64,000 nucleotides of DNA, taken from positions 225,805 to 289,804 of the forward strand of contig NZ_NIHB01000001.1 in NCBI RefSeq assembly GCF_002591915.1. The letters are read 5' to 3'. Positions within the stretch are counted from its first letter, which is position 1; each line of letters starts with the position of its first letter. The translations under genes were made by a program, and so were the position numbers. Source of the stretch: Marinicella litoralis (GTDB lineage Bacteria > Pseudomonadota > Gammaproteobacteria > Xanthomonadales > Marinicellaceae). Under the pieces are notes generated by a model, which had not been told where the DNA came from, searched no databases, and saw only the letters and a list, made by a program, of their open reading frames with translations. Of the stretch, positions 54,876 to 64,000 are shown piece after piece.

Positions 54876-57850
54876 TCCAGGCCAATGGCAGCCGCCATTT
54901 GTTGTACCTCGTTATGGGTATGGTGGAAGCTGGCTTGTTGTTCATCAAGCAACAAGGCTTGGGTTATTTTTGCATGGGCCAATTGAATGGCGGCCTGTTG
55001 TTGTGTGGCAGTTTGGCTGTTTTGCGCTTGGATGATTAAGCCATTGGCCCAAGCTTGCAGGCTGTACGGGTTGTTTGGATTGGCTTCGATGGCCTGTTGG
55101 AAGCTTGCATTGGCTTTGGAGTAATCTTGGTCAGTGTCATAGGCTTGGAGCGTCAACAGACTGGCCTGGCTGAGCATGATGTGGTAATCAGTGGTGTTGA
55201 TGGCCAGCGCTTGGGCGATATAATCGGCGGCCAGTTCCAGGTGGTTATGGGTTGTTTGTTGGTTACGGCGCTGGTATTCAGCCATCAATAAGTGGGTGTT
55301 GGCTAAGTTGATGATTTGATTGGGGTCGTTGTTCAGTCGGTTTTCAGCCGGGTTTAAAAAAGCCAATAATTTTTCAGCCATTGGCATGATATTGTGCCCT
55401 TGTTCGAACTGATGTCGCAGTTGGACCCAATACACTTGTGCCATGTTATTGACCAAACCCCATTGTTCACTGACCATCAACCCAGGCAGCAACATGGTTT
55501 GATCGAACAGGGTTTGGGCCTGTTGGATGGTGTCTGATGGGTCGGTGTTTTGTCGGGTTTTTTCGTGCGCGTATTGGGCCAAAACATACAGCATGTCACT
55601 GACCACATAGGGTTGGTATTCGGTGTCCAGTTTCAGCAAGTTGTTGAACAGCTCCAATGATTGTTCAATCACTGGCTGGGCAGGTGCTCCGGTGAGTATC
55701 AATTGTTTGGCTTGCATGGCCAAAATCAAAGCCTGGGTCCAAGAACCACTGAATAAGTTTTCCAAAGTGCTGGCTTGTTGGTTCCAATGTTTGGCTCGTG
55801 CCAATGACGGGTTGGCATCGATGCCATAATCAACTTCCCACTGGGCTTTCATCAGGTATATTCTGGACAAAAGTTGTTTGGGGTAGTTGTTATTGGGCTG
55901 CACCTTCAAGGCATTTTCGCAGGCCATTATGCTTTGTGCTGCAAAGTCTTCAACCTGGGTGCCACTGCGATGGATGCCATCGGTCATCAGGTCTAAACTG
56001 ACGCGACACAAATCGGCATAGGTCGGTGGAAAACTGCGGGCCATTTGGTTAGACAATTGATAGGTTGCTGCAGTCATTAAGGCATATTGTTTGGCCAGTT
56101 CCCATTCGCCATTTTCCCTGGCTCGAGTCATCAAGGCCGATAATATCAAAGCTTTGAGGTTGACTGCTTTTTTATTCCAACTGGCCGTGGAGAGTAGTTG
56201 ATTGACCGCGGTTAAACCTGCTTCCAGGGATTCGGTTTGTGACAACACAAAAGCCTGGAACAGAGGGTCTGCTTGCCCTGCTTCCAGCTGGCTTTTTTCG
56301 ATGTATGCCAAGGCAGGGTTTAAGTACTGGGCTTTGAAATCGGCGTCATTCATGGTTTGTTCTAAGCCATGTTGTTCTGAGTATTCGGTGGCTTTTTCAA
56401 TGAACAACATGGTCCAAGCATCGGCCAAAAGTGGGCTTTCTGCCTGTCCGGCGATTAACATCGGTATGGCGTCTTGGTAATACTCGCCACGCAGCAAGAT
56501 GATTCCCAGCAGCCGGCTCTTTTCTGTTTCAGTCAGCAGTTGGTCTTGTAAAACGGTTTTGTACAACTGGTCCCCTTGTTGGACCACGCTGTTGATTTCC
56601 TCGTCCACGGGGTGGATGGGTAACACATAGATTTGTTCGGCTTGTTTGACCAATTCATTGATTTGGTTTTCATATTTTTTGACTGTTTCATTGCGCTGGG
56701 CTTGCTCATCCATGTGCATCCATTGCCACCACAACAAGCACAACAACACCAGTGCTGCCAATAAGGTGGCGGTAATCAGGGTCTTTTTGCGCTTCAGCTT
56801 GGGTGCATTGATGATGGCATTGAATTTTTCAGCCGTGGCTGCCGCGGTCGGTCGTTGTTGCGGATTCAGTTGAGTCAGTTCATCGATCAGTTGGGTCAGC
56901 GGTTCAGCCAATCCACTGGGCGCCACGCGCTTACCTTGTTGTACATCCGTCAACAGTTGGTCGGTTTCCATGACTTGATAAGCGGCCTGGTGGCTGAATA
57001 CTTCTTGGGCAATGATTCCCAAGGCATACAGGTCACTGGCGGTATCAATGTTTTTTCCTTGGGCTTGTTCTGGACTCATGTATCGTATGGTGCCGACCAA
57101 TGAACCTTGTTGGGTCAGGCCGCTGCTGACCTCGGTTGCCGCTTCTTTTTGGCTGGTGCTGGGTTGGGACAATGACTGGGCAATGCCAAAATCCAAAACC
57201 TTTAACTGGCCTGCTGCGGAGATCATGATGTTGTCGGGTTTTAAATCACGGTGTACGATGCCATGTTCATGCGCCACTGCCAGTGCAGCGGCCAAATCTC
57301 CCATGGCCAGCAGTTTTTGTTGTTCTGTTAAAGGCGTCTGATACAACGGTTTTCCTTTGATGTATTCCAGCACCAGAAAATCACCTTCCGGTGTTTCTAA
57401 GTAATCGTACAATTGACAAATCGAAGGGTGGTTAATCTTCGACAGGATTTGTGCTTCACGAACAAAGCGTTGTTGTGTCGAGGGGTTCTTAAGGTGTTCT
57501 GGTCGAATGGATTTAACCGCCACCTGGCGTTCCAGTTTCTCATCAAAGCCCAAATAAACCGACCCCATGCCACCCTGCCCCAGTAATTTGATGATGCGAA
57601 TGCGATTGATCAGCGCACCGGGGCTTATGGCCTCGGCTTGGTCGGTGCCTACTGTTGTGCTTGTTTGCTGTTGTTTTAAAAAGGCCTCGCATTGGGCTTC
57701 ATCAGCCAACAAAGTTTCCACCTGGCTCTTGAGCTCGCGGTCATTGATTTGTTCAAGCAACACCGTTCGTTCCTGGGTGTTAAGCCCCAGGGCTTGGTTT
57801 AACAATGTTTTGGTTTCTTCTGGTTTCTTCAACGCCCTGACCGGTTGCAA
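54860..57850 (-). CDS. membrane Ser/Thr protein kinase with large exported C-terminal region
   Basis: A 996-residue Hanks-type kinase. Residues about 85-345 are the kinase domain: GQGGMGSVYLG, catalytic Lys113 (VAVKS), HRDLKPDN (Asp202) and DFG (Asp220), with the usual APE replaced by SPE. One membrane helix lies at residues 357-376, and about 600 residues of helical TPR-like repeats follow, probably in the periplasm. The N-terminus (LLNQALGLNTQERTVLLEQI) is the short helical segment common to such kinases. The start is a TTG at 57850 and is uncertain. Neither partner nor ligand is known. Confidence 0.9.
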   Translation of the reverse strand: MQPVRALKKPEETKTLLNQALGLNTQERTVLLEQINDRELKSQVETLLADEAQCEAFLKQQQTSTTVGTDQAEAISPGALINRIRIIKLLGQGGMGSVYLGFDEKLERQVAVKSIRPEHLKNPSTQQRFVREAQILSKINHPSICQLYDYLETPEGDFLVLEYIKGKPLYQTPLTEQQKLLAMGDLAAALAVAHEHGIVHRDLKPDNIMISAAGQLKVLDFGIAQSLSQPSTSQKEAATEVSSGLTQQGSLVGTIRYMSPEQAQGKNIDTASDLYALGIIAQEVFSHQAAYQVMETDQLLTDVQQGKRVAPSGLAEPLTQLIDELTQLNPQQRPTAAATAEKFNAIINAPKLKRKKTLITATLLAALVLLCLLWWQWMHMDEQAQRNETVKKYENQINELVKQAEQIYVLPIHPVDEEINSVVQQGDQLYKTVLQDQLLTETEKSRLLGIILLRGEYYQDAIPMLIAGQAESPLLADAWTMLFIEKATEYSEQHGLEQTMNDADFKAQYLNPALAYIEKSQLEAGQADPLFQAFVLSQTESLEAGLTAVNQLLSTASWNKKAVNLKALILSALMTRARENGEWELAKQYALMTAATYQLSNQMARSFPPTYADLCRVSLDLMTDGIHRSGTQVEDFAAQSIMACENALKVQPNNNYPKQLLSRIYLMKAQWEVDYGIDANPSLARAKHWNQQASTLENLFSGSWTQALILAMQAKQLILTGAPAQPVIEQSLELFNNLLKLDTEYQPYVVSDMLYVLAQYAHEKTRQNTDPSDTIQQAQTLFDQTMLLPGLMVSEQWGLVNNMAQVYWVQLRHQFEQGHNIMPMAEKLLAFLNPAENRLNNDPNQIINLANTHLLMAEYQRRNQQTTHNHLELAADYIAQALAINTTDYHIMLSQASLLTLQAYDTDQDYSKANASFQQAIEANPNNPYSLQAWANGLIIQAQNSQTATQQQAAIQLAHAKITQALLLDEQQASFHHTHNEVQQMAAAIGLDLTLE

Positions 57851-57908
57851 CAGGTTTGGATATGTGATTTATTATACCCAACACCGGTGGCGTTTAACCA
57901 GCCACAAA

Positions 57909-57934
57909 AAAAGCCCCACCGAAGTGAGGCTTTT
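57909..57934 (-). terminator. intrinsic terminator of aceA
   Basis: On the minus strand GCCTCAC-TTCG-GTGGGGC with a TTCG tetraloop (one G-U pair) and T7, 25 bases after the aceA stop codon. Confidence 0.92.
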
Positions 57935-57958
57935 GGGATCGTTGGTTTGCAAGGGTGA

Positions 57959-59554
57959 TCAATCGAATTGATTCATCGTGTTGTCCTCACCTGAAGCTTT
58001 TAAAGCGGCATCGCCAGAAAAGTATTCCTTGTGGTCATCGCCGATGTTGGATCCGGCCATGTCTTGGTGTTTTACACAGGCCAGGCCTTCACGAATTTCT
58101 TTTCTTTGTACGCCGGTCACATAAGCCAACATGCCTTGTTCACCAAAATAACCTTTGGCCAACTGGTCGGTGGCAAGCGCGGTGGTGTGATAAGTCGGTA
58201 AGGTAATTAAGTGATGGAAAATACCGGCTTGTTGAGCGCCATCTTGCTGGAATGATTGAATCATTTGATCGGCTTTTTTCCCCAGTTCAGTGTCATCGTA
58301 TTTAACATTCATCAGGGCAGGTCGGTCATAAGCAGAAACGTCGACACCGTCGGCTTTCATTAAGTCGTAGGCTTGTTGTCTGAAGTTCAGCGTCCAGTTG
58401 AATGATGGGGAGTTGTTGTAGACCAGTTTGGCATTGGGGATGGTTTGACGAATGCGTTTGACCATGCCACCAATTTGGCCCACATGAGGCGTTGCGGTTT
58501 CAATCCACAACAAATCAGCGCCATTTTGTAAACTGGTGATGCTGTCTAACACGCAGCGGTCTTCGCCAGTGCCTGGTTTGAATTGGAACAAACCACTGGC
58601 CAACCTTTTCGGTTTGACCAACTTGCCATTTTGTTTGATCACCACATCACCATTGTTTAAATCATCAAGGGCAATTTCATCACAGTCTAAGTACGCATTG
58701 TATTGGTCGCCCAAGTCCCCTGGTTGGGTGGTAACGGCAATTTGTTTGGTTAAGCCAGCGCCCAATGAATCGGTTCTGGCAACAATCACGCCATCATCCA
58801 CACCCAACTCAAGGAAGGCATACCGAACGGCACGGATCTTGGCCAAAAAGTCAGCATGAGGTACGGTGACTTTACCGTCTTGGTGGCCACATTGTTTTTC
58901 ATCGGAAACTTGGTTTTCAATTTGAATCGCACAAGCACCGGCTTCAATCATTTTTTTCGCCAACAAATAAGTGGCTTCTTCGTTACCAAATCCGGCATCG
59001 ATGTCGGCAATGATTGGCACCACATGGGTTTGGTAGTTATCAATGCTGTCTTGTAAGCGTTGGGTGTTGACTTCATCGCCGGCGGCTTTGGCTGCATCCA
59101 ACTCTTTGAACAAGCTGCGTAATTCACGGGCGTCGGCCTGCTTCAAAAAATCATACAGTTCTTTGATTAAGGCAGGAACACTGGTTTTTTCATGCATCGA
59201 TTGATCGGGCAAAGGACCAAACTCAGAGCGCAAAGCAGCAATCATCCAACCTGAAAGGTAGAGGTATCTTTTGGCTGTGGTACCGTGGTGTTTTTTCACT
59301 GCAATCATTTTTTGCTGGCCAATGAAACCATGCCAACATCCCAGGGATTGGGTGTAGTTGGATGAGTCAAGGTCATAGTCCTTCATGTCTTGGCGCATGA
59401 TGGCTGCGGTATATTTGGCGATGTCTAAACCGGTTTTAAACCGATTTTGTAACTTCATTCGAGCCACAAATTCAGGGTTAATGGCAGCCCAAGGTGTTTG
59501 GTTTTCTTTGATGAGGCCATCTGCTGATTTCACTTCTGTTTGGTAGTTTGACAT
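57959..59554 (-). CDS. aceA: isocitrate lyase
   Basis: A 531-residue enzyme that splits isocitrate to glyoxylate and succinate. The catalytic motif KQCGHQ has Cys222; most family members read KKCGH. Other hallmarks are IADIDAGFGNEEATYLLAKKMIEAGA (quoted in part) and SPSFNW. It is the long form typical of Pseudomonas-type isocitrate lyase. The ribosome site AGGAC precedes the ATG, and a palindromic operator lies 71 bases upstream. With the divergent malate synthase it forms the glyoxylate shunt. Confidence 0.96.
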   Translation of the reverse strand: MSNYQTEVKSADGLIKENQTPWAAINPEFVARMKLQNRFKTGLDIAKYTAAIMRQDMKDYDLDSSNYTQSLGCWHGFIGQQKMIAVKKHHGTTAKRYLYLSGWMIAALRSEFGPLPDQSMHEKTSVPALIKELYDFLKQADARELRSLFKELDAAKAAGDEVNTQRLQDSIDNYQTHVVPIIADIDAGFGNEEATYLLAKKMIEAGACAIQIENQVSDEKQCGHQDGKVTVPHADFLAKIRAVRYAFLELGVDDGVIVARTDSLGAGLTKQIAVTTQPGDLGDQYNAYLDCDEIALDDLNNGDVVIKQNGKLVKPKRLASGLFQFKPGTGEDRCVLDSITSLQNGADLLWIETATPHVGQIGGMVKRIRQTIPNAKLVYNNSPSFNWTLNFRQQAYDLMKADGVDVSAYDRPALMNVKYDDTELGKKADQMIQSFQQDGAQQAGIFHHLITLPTYHTTALATDQLAKGYFGEQGMLAYVTGVQRKEIREGLACVKHQDMAGSNIGDDHKEYFSGDAALKASGEDNTMNQFD

Positions 59555-59824
59555 ATAAAAAGTCCTGATTGTTGTTAGTCGGATTGACAGCTAAAATAAT
59601 TAAAGTCATTGGTTACGGCTAAAATCAAACAAACGTTTGAATAACACGTTCCTGCATAATAGAAGCATTTTTGTTACTTTTAAACACTTTTTTGCCACTT
59701 TTAACTGACTTAATTTATTTTGTTGTATTTGGACAGAAAATCCAAGAATTAGAGTTTTTATTCTAAAAAGCTGTTATAAGATAAAAAGGTTTCGTCTCAA
59801 TACTTTCTTCAAACAGGACCCAAA
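59555..59824. promoter_or_regulatory. divergent control region between aceA and glcB
   Basis: Besides the operator at 59625-59640, the minus strand offers a TTGATT / TTTAAT pair with 18-base spacing (about 59600-59630) as the aceA promoter, with its -35 part next to the operator. On the plus strand a TTAGA...TCTAA inverted repeat lies near 59751-59766 and TATAAG near 59775, close to the glcB leader. Confidence 0.5.
59625..59640. promoter_or_regulatory. palindromic operator, PsrA/FadR-like
   Basis: TCAAAC-AAAC-GTTTGA has perfect 6-base arms around 4 bases. It fits the CAAAC-N4-GTTTG pattern described for PsrA, a TetR-type repressor of fatty-acid oxidation genes. It lies next to the -35 element of aceA. 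Confidence 0.65.
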
Positions 59825-62002
59825 ATGATTCATTACGCCGAAAAAGCAAACCTTAAAGTTGACCCCATTTTGGCTGCGTTCATCGACCAAGAAGTTTTGC
59901 CTGAAACAGGTATCAGCAGTGAACAGTTTTGGCAATCAATGGCTGACATCATCGATGAATTGGCTCCGGTAAATAAACAACTACTGGAAAAAAGAGTCAG
60001 TCTACAAAACAACATTGACCAATGGCTGGTTAAGCATCGAAATAATTTCAATCACCCAGCCTATGTGAAACACCTCAAAGACATTGGGTATTTGGTAGAA
60101 GTTGGTGACGACTTTAAAATCAACACCAAAAATGTGGATGCTGAAATTGCGCTTCAAGCGGGCCCACAATTGGTGGTGCCTACCTCAAATGCACGGTTTG
60201 CGTTGAATGCCACCAATGCCCGTTGGGGCAGTTTGTATGATGCGCTGTATGGCACCGATGTGATTGCAGAAGAAGGTGGCGCAGAAAAAACGGCAGGCTA
60301 TAACCCAATCAGGGGACAGGCAGTGATTGCTTATGCCCGTGATTTTCTGGACCAACATTTTGCCCTAAAACAGGGCAGTCACCATCAGGCCACAGCCTAT
60401 ACAATCCAACAAGGTCAATTGTCGGTGGCCTTGGAAAATGGTGTAACAACGACATTGAAAAAACCAGCTCAATGCCGAGCTTACAATGGCAGCAGTGCGC
60501 AGCCCTCGCAGGTTCTGCTTAACAACAATGACCTGCATGTCATCATTGAAATAGATGCCAACTCGCCAGTGGGCCAAACCGATAAAGCGGGCGTTAAAGA
60601 CTTGACCATGGAAGCGGCGGTTACCACCATTCAAGATTTCGAAGATTCTGTGGCCGCTGTGGATGGCGAGGACAAAGTCACTGTATACCGCAACTGGCTG
60701 GGTCTAATGCGTGGTGACTTGAGCGATACTTTTACTAAATCCGGACGCCAAGTGACCCGTGTGGCCGCCGCAGACAAAGTGTTTAAATCCTTAGATGGCG
60801 GTGCGCTTAAACTGCATGGTCGCAGCTTGTTGTTTTGTCGCAATGTGGGCCATTTGATGACCAACCCAGCGATCATAGACTCACGGGGTGAGGAAATTCC
60901 AGAAGGCATCATGGATGCGATGGTCAGTGTGCTGATCGCGATGCATGATTTACAAGGTTTGGGGCCGTTGCGCAATTCAAGAACCGGCAGCGTTTATATT
61001 GTGAAGCCGAAAATGCATGGGCCTGAAGAAGCGGCTTTTGCCAATACATTGTTTGATCGGGTTGAAGATGAATTGGGCCTGGATCGCCACACCATCAAAA
61101 TTGGCGTGATGGATGAAGAACGCCGCACCACAGTCAATTTAAAAGCCTGTATCAGACAAGTGAAAGACCGCATCGTGTTCATCAACACCGGGTTTTTGGA
61201 TCGCACCGGTGATGAAATCCACACCAGCATGTTGTTGGGTCCGATGGCCCCCAAAGCTGAAATCAAAACCATGCCATGGATCAAAGCCTATGAAGATTGG
61301 AATGTGGATACTGGTTTGGCTTGTGGCTTCACCGGACAGGCACAAATCGGTAAAGGCATGTGGGCGATGCCAGATGAGATGGCCAAAATGATGCAAACTA
61401 AAACAGAACACCCAAAAGCGGGGGCCAACTGTGCTTGGGTGCCATCGCCCAATGGTGCCACCTTACATGCCATGCATTACCACCAAATCAATGTGTTTGA
61501 GGTACAACAACAATTGTTATCCAGACCAAAGGCAGACATCAATGACATCCTGAGCATTCCCTTGTGCGCCGACCCTGCAGCCCTAACGGCCGAACAAATT
61601 CAACATGAGCTGGACAACAATGCCCAAGGAATCCTTGGCTATGTGGTGCGCTGGATTGACCAGGGTGTCGGTTGTTCCAAGGTGCCGGACATCAACCACA
61701 TCGGCTTGATGGAAGACCGAGCCACTTTACGCATTTCCAGTCAGCACATTTGTAATTGGCTGGCGCACGGTTTGTGTAGCGAACCACAAGTCAACGACAC
61801 CTTCGCCCGCATGGCCAAAGTGGTCGATCAACAAAATGCCCATGACAGCAGCTATCAAAACATGGCAGATGATTTGACCAACAACACCGCCTACCAAGCG
61901 GCTTTGGATCTGGTGTTTATGGGTAAAGAACAACCTTCCGGATACACCGAACCCTTGTTGCATGCGTATCGAATGCGATTAAAAAATGGTCCTGCTGAGT
62001 GA
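59825..62002 (+). CDS. glcB: malate synthase G
   Basis: A 725-residue enzyme that condenses acetyl-CoA with glyoxylate to form malate. The long single-chain G type is recognised by NATNARWGSLYDALYGTDVI, NYVG-like AYNGSSAQPSQVLLNNN, catalytic Asp and Arg in GRSLLFCRNVGHLMTNPAI, MGPEEAAFANTLFDRVED and RDLAG-like terminal segment SSQHICNWLAHGL. It lies divergent from aceA, a compact glyoxylate shunt. Some extra residues occur compared with enterobacterial GlcB, within normal range. Confidence 0.97.
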   Translation: MIHYAEKANLKVDPILAAFIDQEVLPETGISSEQFWQSMADIIDELAPVNKQLLEKRVSLQNNIDQWLVKHRNNFNHPAYVKHLKDIGYLVEVGDDFKINTKNVDAEIALQAGPQLVVPTSNARFALNATNARWGSLYDALYGTDVIAEEGGAEKTAGYNPIRGQAVIAYARDFLDQHFALKQGSHHQATAYTIQQGQLSVALENGVTTTLKKPAQCRAYNGSSAQPSQVLLNNNDLHVIIEIDANSPVGQTDKAGVKDLTMEAAVTTIQDFEDSVAAVDGEDKVTVYRNWLGLMRGDLSDTFTKSGRQVTRVAAADKVFKSLDGGALKLHGRSLLFCRNVGHLMTNPAIIDSRGEEIPEGIMDAMVSVLIAMHDLQGLGPLRNSRTGSVYIVKPKMHGPEEAAFANTLFDRVEDELGLDRHTIKIGVMDEERRTTVNLKACIRQVKDRIVFINTGFLDRTGDEIHTSMLLGPMAPKAEIKTMPWIKAYEDWNVDTGLACGFTGQAQIGKGMWAMPDEMAKMMQTKTEHPKAGANCAWVPSPNGATLHAMHYHQINVFEVQQQLLSRPKADINDILSIPLCADPAALTAEQIQHELDNNAQGILGYVVRWIDQGVGCSKVPDINHIGLMEDRATLRISSQHICNWLAHGLCSEPQVNDTFARMAKVVDQQNAHDSSYQNMADDLTNNTAYQAALDLVFMGKEQPSGYTEPLLHAYRMRLKNGPAE

Positions 62003-62459
62003 GAGCTAGAACCGAGGCAGAACAGCGATTCACGGGCTTCATGATTTAGCGCCGCTATTTCCAAACAAACCACCATCGGATTAAAATGGAATAAAAAACA
62101 CAGGCTTTAAATTAATTTGCAGTGTTGCAATACTGAAGACCAAATCCATTTTCTCTTGATTTACGAATACAGAAAATGTCTTTTTATATGGTTCATTAAG
62201 TACAAATGTTGGCAAGCCTATGGTTTTGGGCTTACAATTATCTAATACTTCATTCAACAATTGGGGCGTTGTCACCAAGACAGTATTTAGAGTACCTCCA
62301 AAAAATTAGTGTGTTGAATTCATGATAAATGGAAGGATGACATTGATTTTGTTGGCGTTTGACAAGCTTATTGTTATTTCTAGGCAACGCAAAGAACTGA
62401 TTTTAAGCTGAAGTTATGGTTATTAATAGTAGCTTGTTTGATATGACAATTCACCAAAA
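62003..62459. other. AT-rich intergenic stretch, possible gene remnant
   Basis: No clear gene. A 65-codon minus-strand frame (62081-62278) is the only sizeable one, and an in-frame stop separates it from an upstream ATG. The rest shows no repeat or RNA I can name. Confidence 0.5.
62081..62278 (-). pseudogene. possible decayed ORF, unknown
   Basis: Sixty-five residues from a TTG (VTTPQLLNEVLDNCKPKTIG onward) with no family match. A GGAGG and an ATG lie upstream in the same frame, but a TAA codon lies between them (about 62308), which suggests a broken gene or a spurious frame. Confidence 0.25.
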
Positions 62460-64000
62460 ATGAAAAAGTTCAAGTCATTACATTCACTGTGTCTGGTTTT
62501 GATATTGAGTGTTGCCGCATCATCGGACTTCGATGAAGTGGGATTACCGCTCATCACGCATTTCAATCAAGAAGACTATAAAGCACATCATGCCAATTGG
62601 GACATCCACCAAGCAAACAATGGCTTGATCTATATTGCCAACGGCAATGGAATATTGGTGTTTGATGGAGAGGAGTTTACACACCACTACTCACCAAATA
62701 AAACCGGAGTCCGTGACATCGACTTAGTGGGTGATAAGGTCTATCTGGGAACCTTAAACAACATCGGATTTTTCCAACCTGCTGCCAACGGAGTGTTGGT
62801 TTACCAGTCATTAAACCCATACTTGGCCCCAGAAAATCTGCCATTTGGGGAAATCTATTCTGTGGTTGCCTTTGCCGACAAGGTGGTGTTCAAAGCCATG
62901 GCTTATTATTTCATTTGGGATGGTGAGACCTTAACCACCGTACCAGATGACTCCAACAGTTATACCAAAACCATCCCTGTTAATGACCGCCTTTATACCA
63001 AACTGTTGAACGATGAACATGTGTATGAACTGGACTTTAATTCAGAGAAACTGTTAAAAGACACACCCTGGAGGTTACCTCTAAAGTCTCAAGTCAAAGG
63101 TATTGAGTTAAATGCTGAAAATGAACTTATATTTTTCACAGCACACCATGGTATTTATAAACAACATGGCGATGAATTGCTCAAGGTACAAGACCAGCTG
63201 AATGAGCCGGTTTTTATTTATGATGTCACCAAGTCAAAAAAAGGCCTGTTTTATGTTGCTACCATCAATGGTGGGTTGTTTATCTTATCCAATGACTTAG
63301 AAGTTTTAAAAAATTATAAAGACATCCATGGACTTAAAATCAGTCAAGTAAGCGGTGTCTTGCAGGATCAACAAAATAACATTTGGACCGTTGGTTACAA
63401 TGGACTAAACGTAATGCGCCCACCAGATGAAATCAGCACTTTTGCCAAGGCGAATAACATGTATGCATTCGGGTTTGCTGATATACAAGGTGAGCCAAGC
63501 TTCTTGGGTAAGAGGGTGTTGCAGTTACATGCAGATGAAGAAAACCCTTTATACCCACCCTCTTTTCAGCCCATTGGCGAGATTGAGGGGGTGCGTGACA
63601 GTTTGGACTTTCAAGACCGGACTTTTCTTTGCACCAACAATGGGCTGTACCTGATTAAAGTTGAAAACCACAGAATCACCGAAAAGCAGTTGGTTTTCGA
63701 TGAAAGTAAATATATTTTTGACATCGCTATATCGGATGACTCAAAGCATGTGTTTGTTTCTACCAATTTGGGGGTTTATCAAATTCAAGAAATAAGCAAT
63801 GAATGGCACAGTGAAGCGATTCAAGGATTGGCATTTGAATTGAATAACATTGAAGTTGAAAACAACAAGGCTTTGTGGGTAGGCAGTCGAACAGGAGAGC
63901 TATTCAGGCTGGCTTTAGATGGAATCAACACCCCCACCCAATCGCTGATGAAGTTTACAGAAAAAGACGGCTTAAGCACTGACCTGGTGATACCCTTTAA
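62460..64000 (+). CDS. exported beta-propeller sensor, 3' end cut by window
   Basis: Open for 513 codons to the window edge. The signal peptide runs to about residue 21 (SVAASS). The body is a series of propeller blades in the style of two-component regulator propellers: WDIHQANNGLIYIANGNGILVFDG, IYSVVAFADKVVFK, GVLQDQQNNIWTVGYNGLNV and ALWVGSRTGELFRL. In such proteins the propeller is followed by a Y_Y_Y domain, a membrane helix and an output domain (histidine kinase, GGDEF or LuxR), which would lie outside the window. The ligand is unknown. Confidence 0.85.
   Translation, partial: MKKFKSLHSLCLVLILSVAASSDFDEVGLPLITHFNQEDYKAHHANWDIHQANNGLIYIANGNGILVFDGEEFTHHYSPNKTGVRDIDLVGDKVYLGTLNNIGFFQPAANGVLVYQSLNPYLAPENLPFGEIYSVVAFADKVVFKAMAYYFIWDGETLTTVPDDSNSYTKTIPVNDRLYTKLLNDEHVYELDFNSEKLLKDTPWRLPLKSQVKGIELNAENELIFFTAHHGIYKQHGDELLKVQDQLNEPVFIYDVTKSKKGLFYVATINGGLFILSNDLEVLKNYKDIHGLKISQVSGVLQDQQNNIWTVGYNGLNVMRPPDEISTFAKANNMYAFGFADIQGEPSFLGKRVLQLHADEENPLYPPSFQPIGEIEGVRDSLDFQDRTFLCTNNGLYLIKVENHRITEKQLVFDESKYIFDIAISDDSKHVFVSTNLGVYQIQEISNEWHSEAIQGLAFELNNIEVENNKALWVGSRTGELFRLALDGINTPTQSLMKFTEKDGLSTDLVIPF

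Overview
This 64 kb window appears to be chromosomal DNA of a gammaproteobacterium with moderate to low GC content. Three things support that: the rpmH-dnaA-dnaN-recF-gyrB origin block, the ruvC-ruvA-ruvB-ybgC-tolQRAB order, and BaeS/BaeR- and YceJ/YceI-like pairs. The mix of a partial kynurenine pathway, a kinase with a large exported C-terminal half, a DUF11 autotransporter and a propeller sensor resembles Xanthomonadales-related marine lineages such as Marinicella. That placement is inference from gene content, not a measured phylogeny.

Layout, left to right. 0-5.2 kb: a truncated alpha/beta hydrolase, a DUF1801 protein, an ABC exporter, a small lipoprotein, an OsmC protein and a secreted esterase. 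5.2-11.1 kb (minus strand): ruvCAB and ybgC-tolQRAB, without pal or cpoB after tolB. 11.2-13.1 kb: exonuclease III, cytochrome b561 and YceI. 13.4-21.0 kb (minus strand): dnaA-dnaN-recF-gyrB, a glutaredoxin/rhodanese fusion, a DUF3465 protein and tRNA-Lys. The dnaA-dnaN gap carries DnaA boxes and an AT-rich stretch and is the best oriC candidate. 21.2-30.5 kb (plus strand): rpmH-rnpA-yidC-mnmE, a BaeSR-like two-component system with a Spy-like protein, a MATE exporter, Tag glycosylase, a lipoprotein and an acetyltransferase. Genes flanking the origin point mostly away from it on both sides.

30.5-49.9 kb: hemE-Rieske-GtrA, a TPR/propeller protein, a DUF885 peptidase with a VOC protein, and a compact kynurenine-branch operon (aminomuconate deaminase, 3-hydroxyanthranilate dioxygenase, ACMS decarboxylase, formamidase-like enzyme, DMT permease). 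These are followed by TerC, a Na+/H+ antiporter, DUF1328 and BON stress proteins, a PepSY protein, a second RidA protein, an M3 peptidase and an autotransporter. 49.9-64 kb: PEP carboxylase, a lone integron-type gene cassette with an attC-like site, threonine synthase, a Ser/Thr kinase, and divergent isocitrate lyase and malate synthase G (the glyoxylate shunt, with a PsrA-like operator). The window ends in a truncated exported propeller sensor.

The most unusual items are the solitary integron cassette between ppc and thrC, a perfect terminator hairpin inside the signal-anchor codons of the DUF3465 gene, the three-domain glutaredoxin fusion, the tol operon lacking pal, and two clean palindromic operators (upstream of aceA and of the BON gene). 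I did not see a clearly new defence or mobile system.
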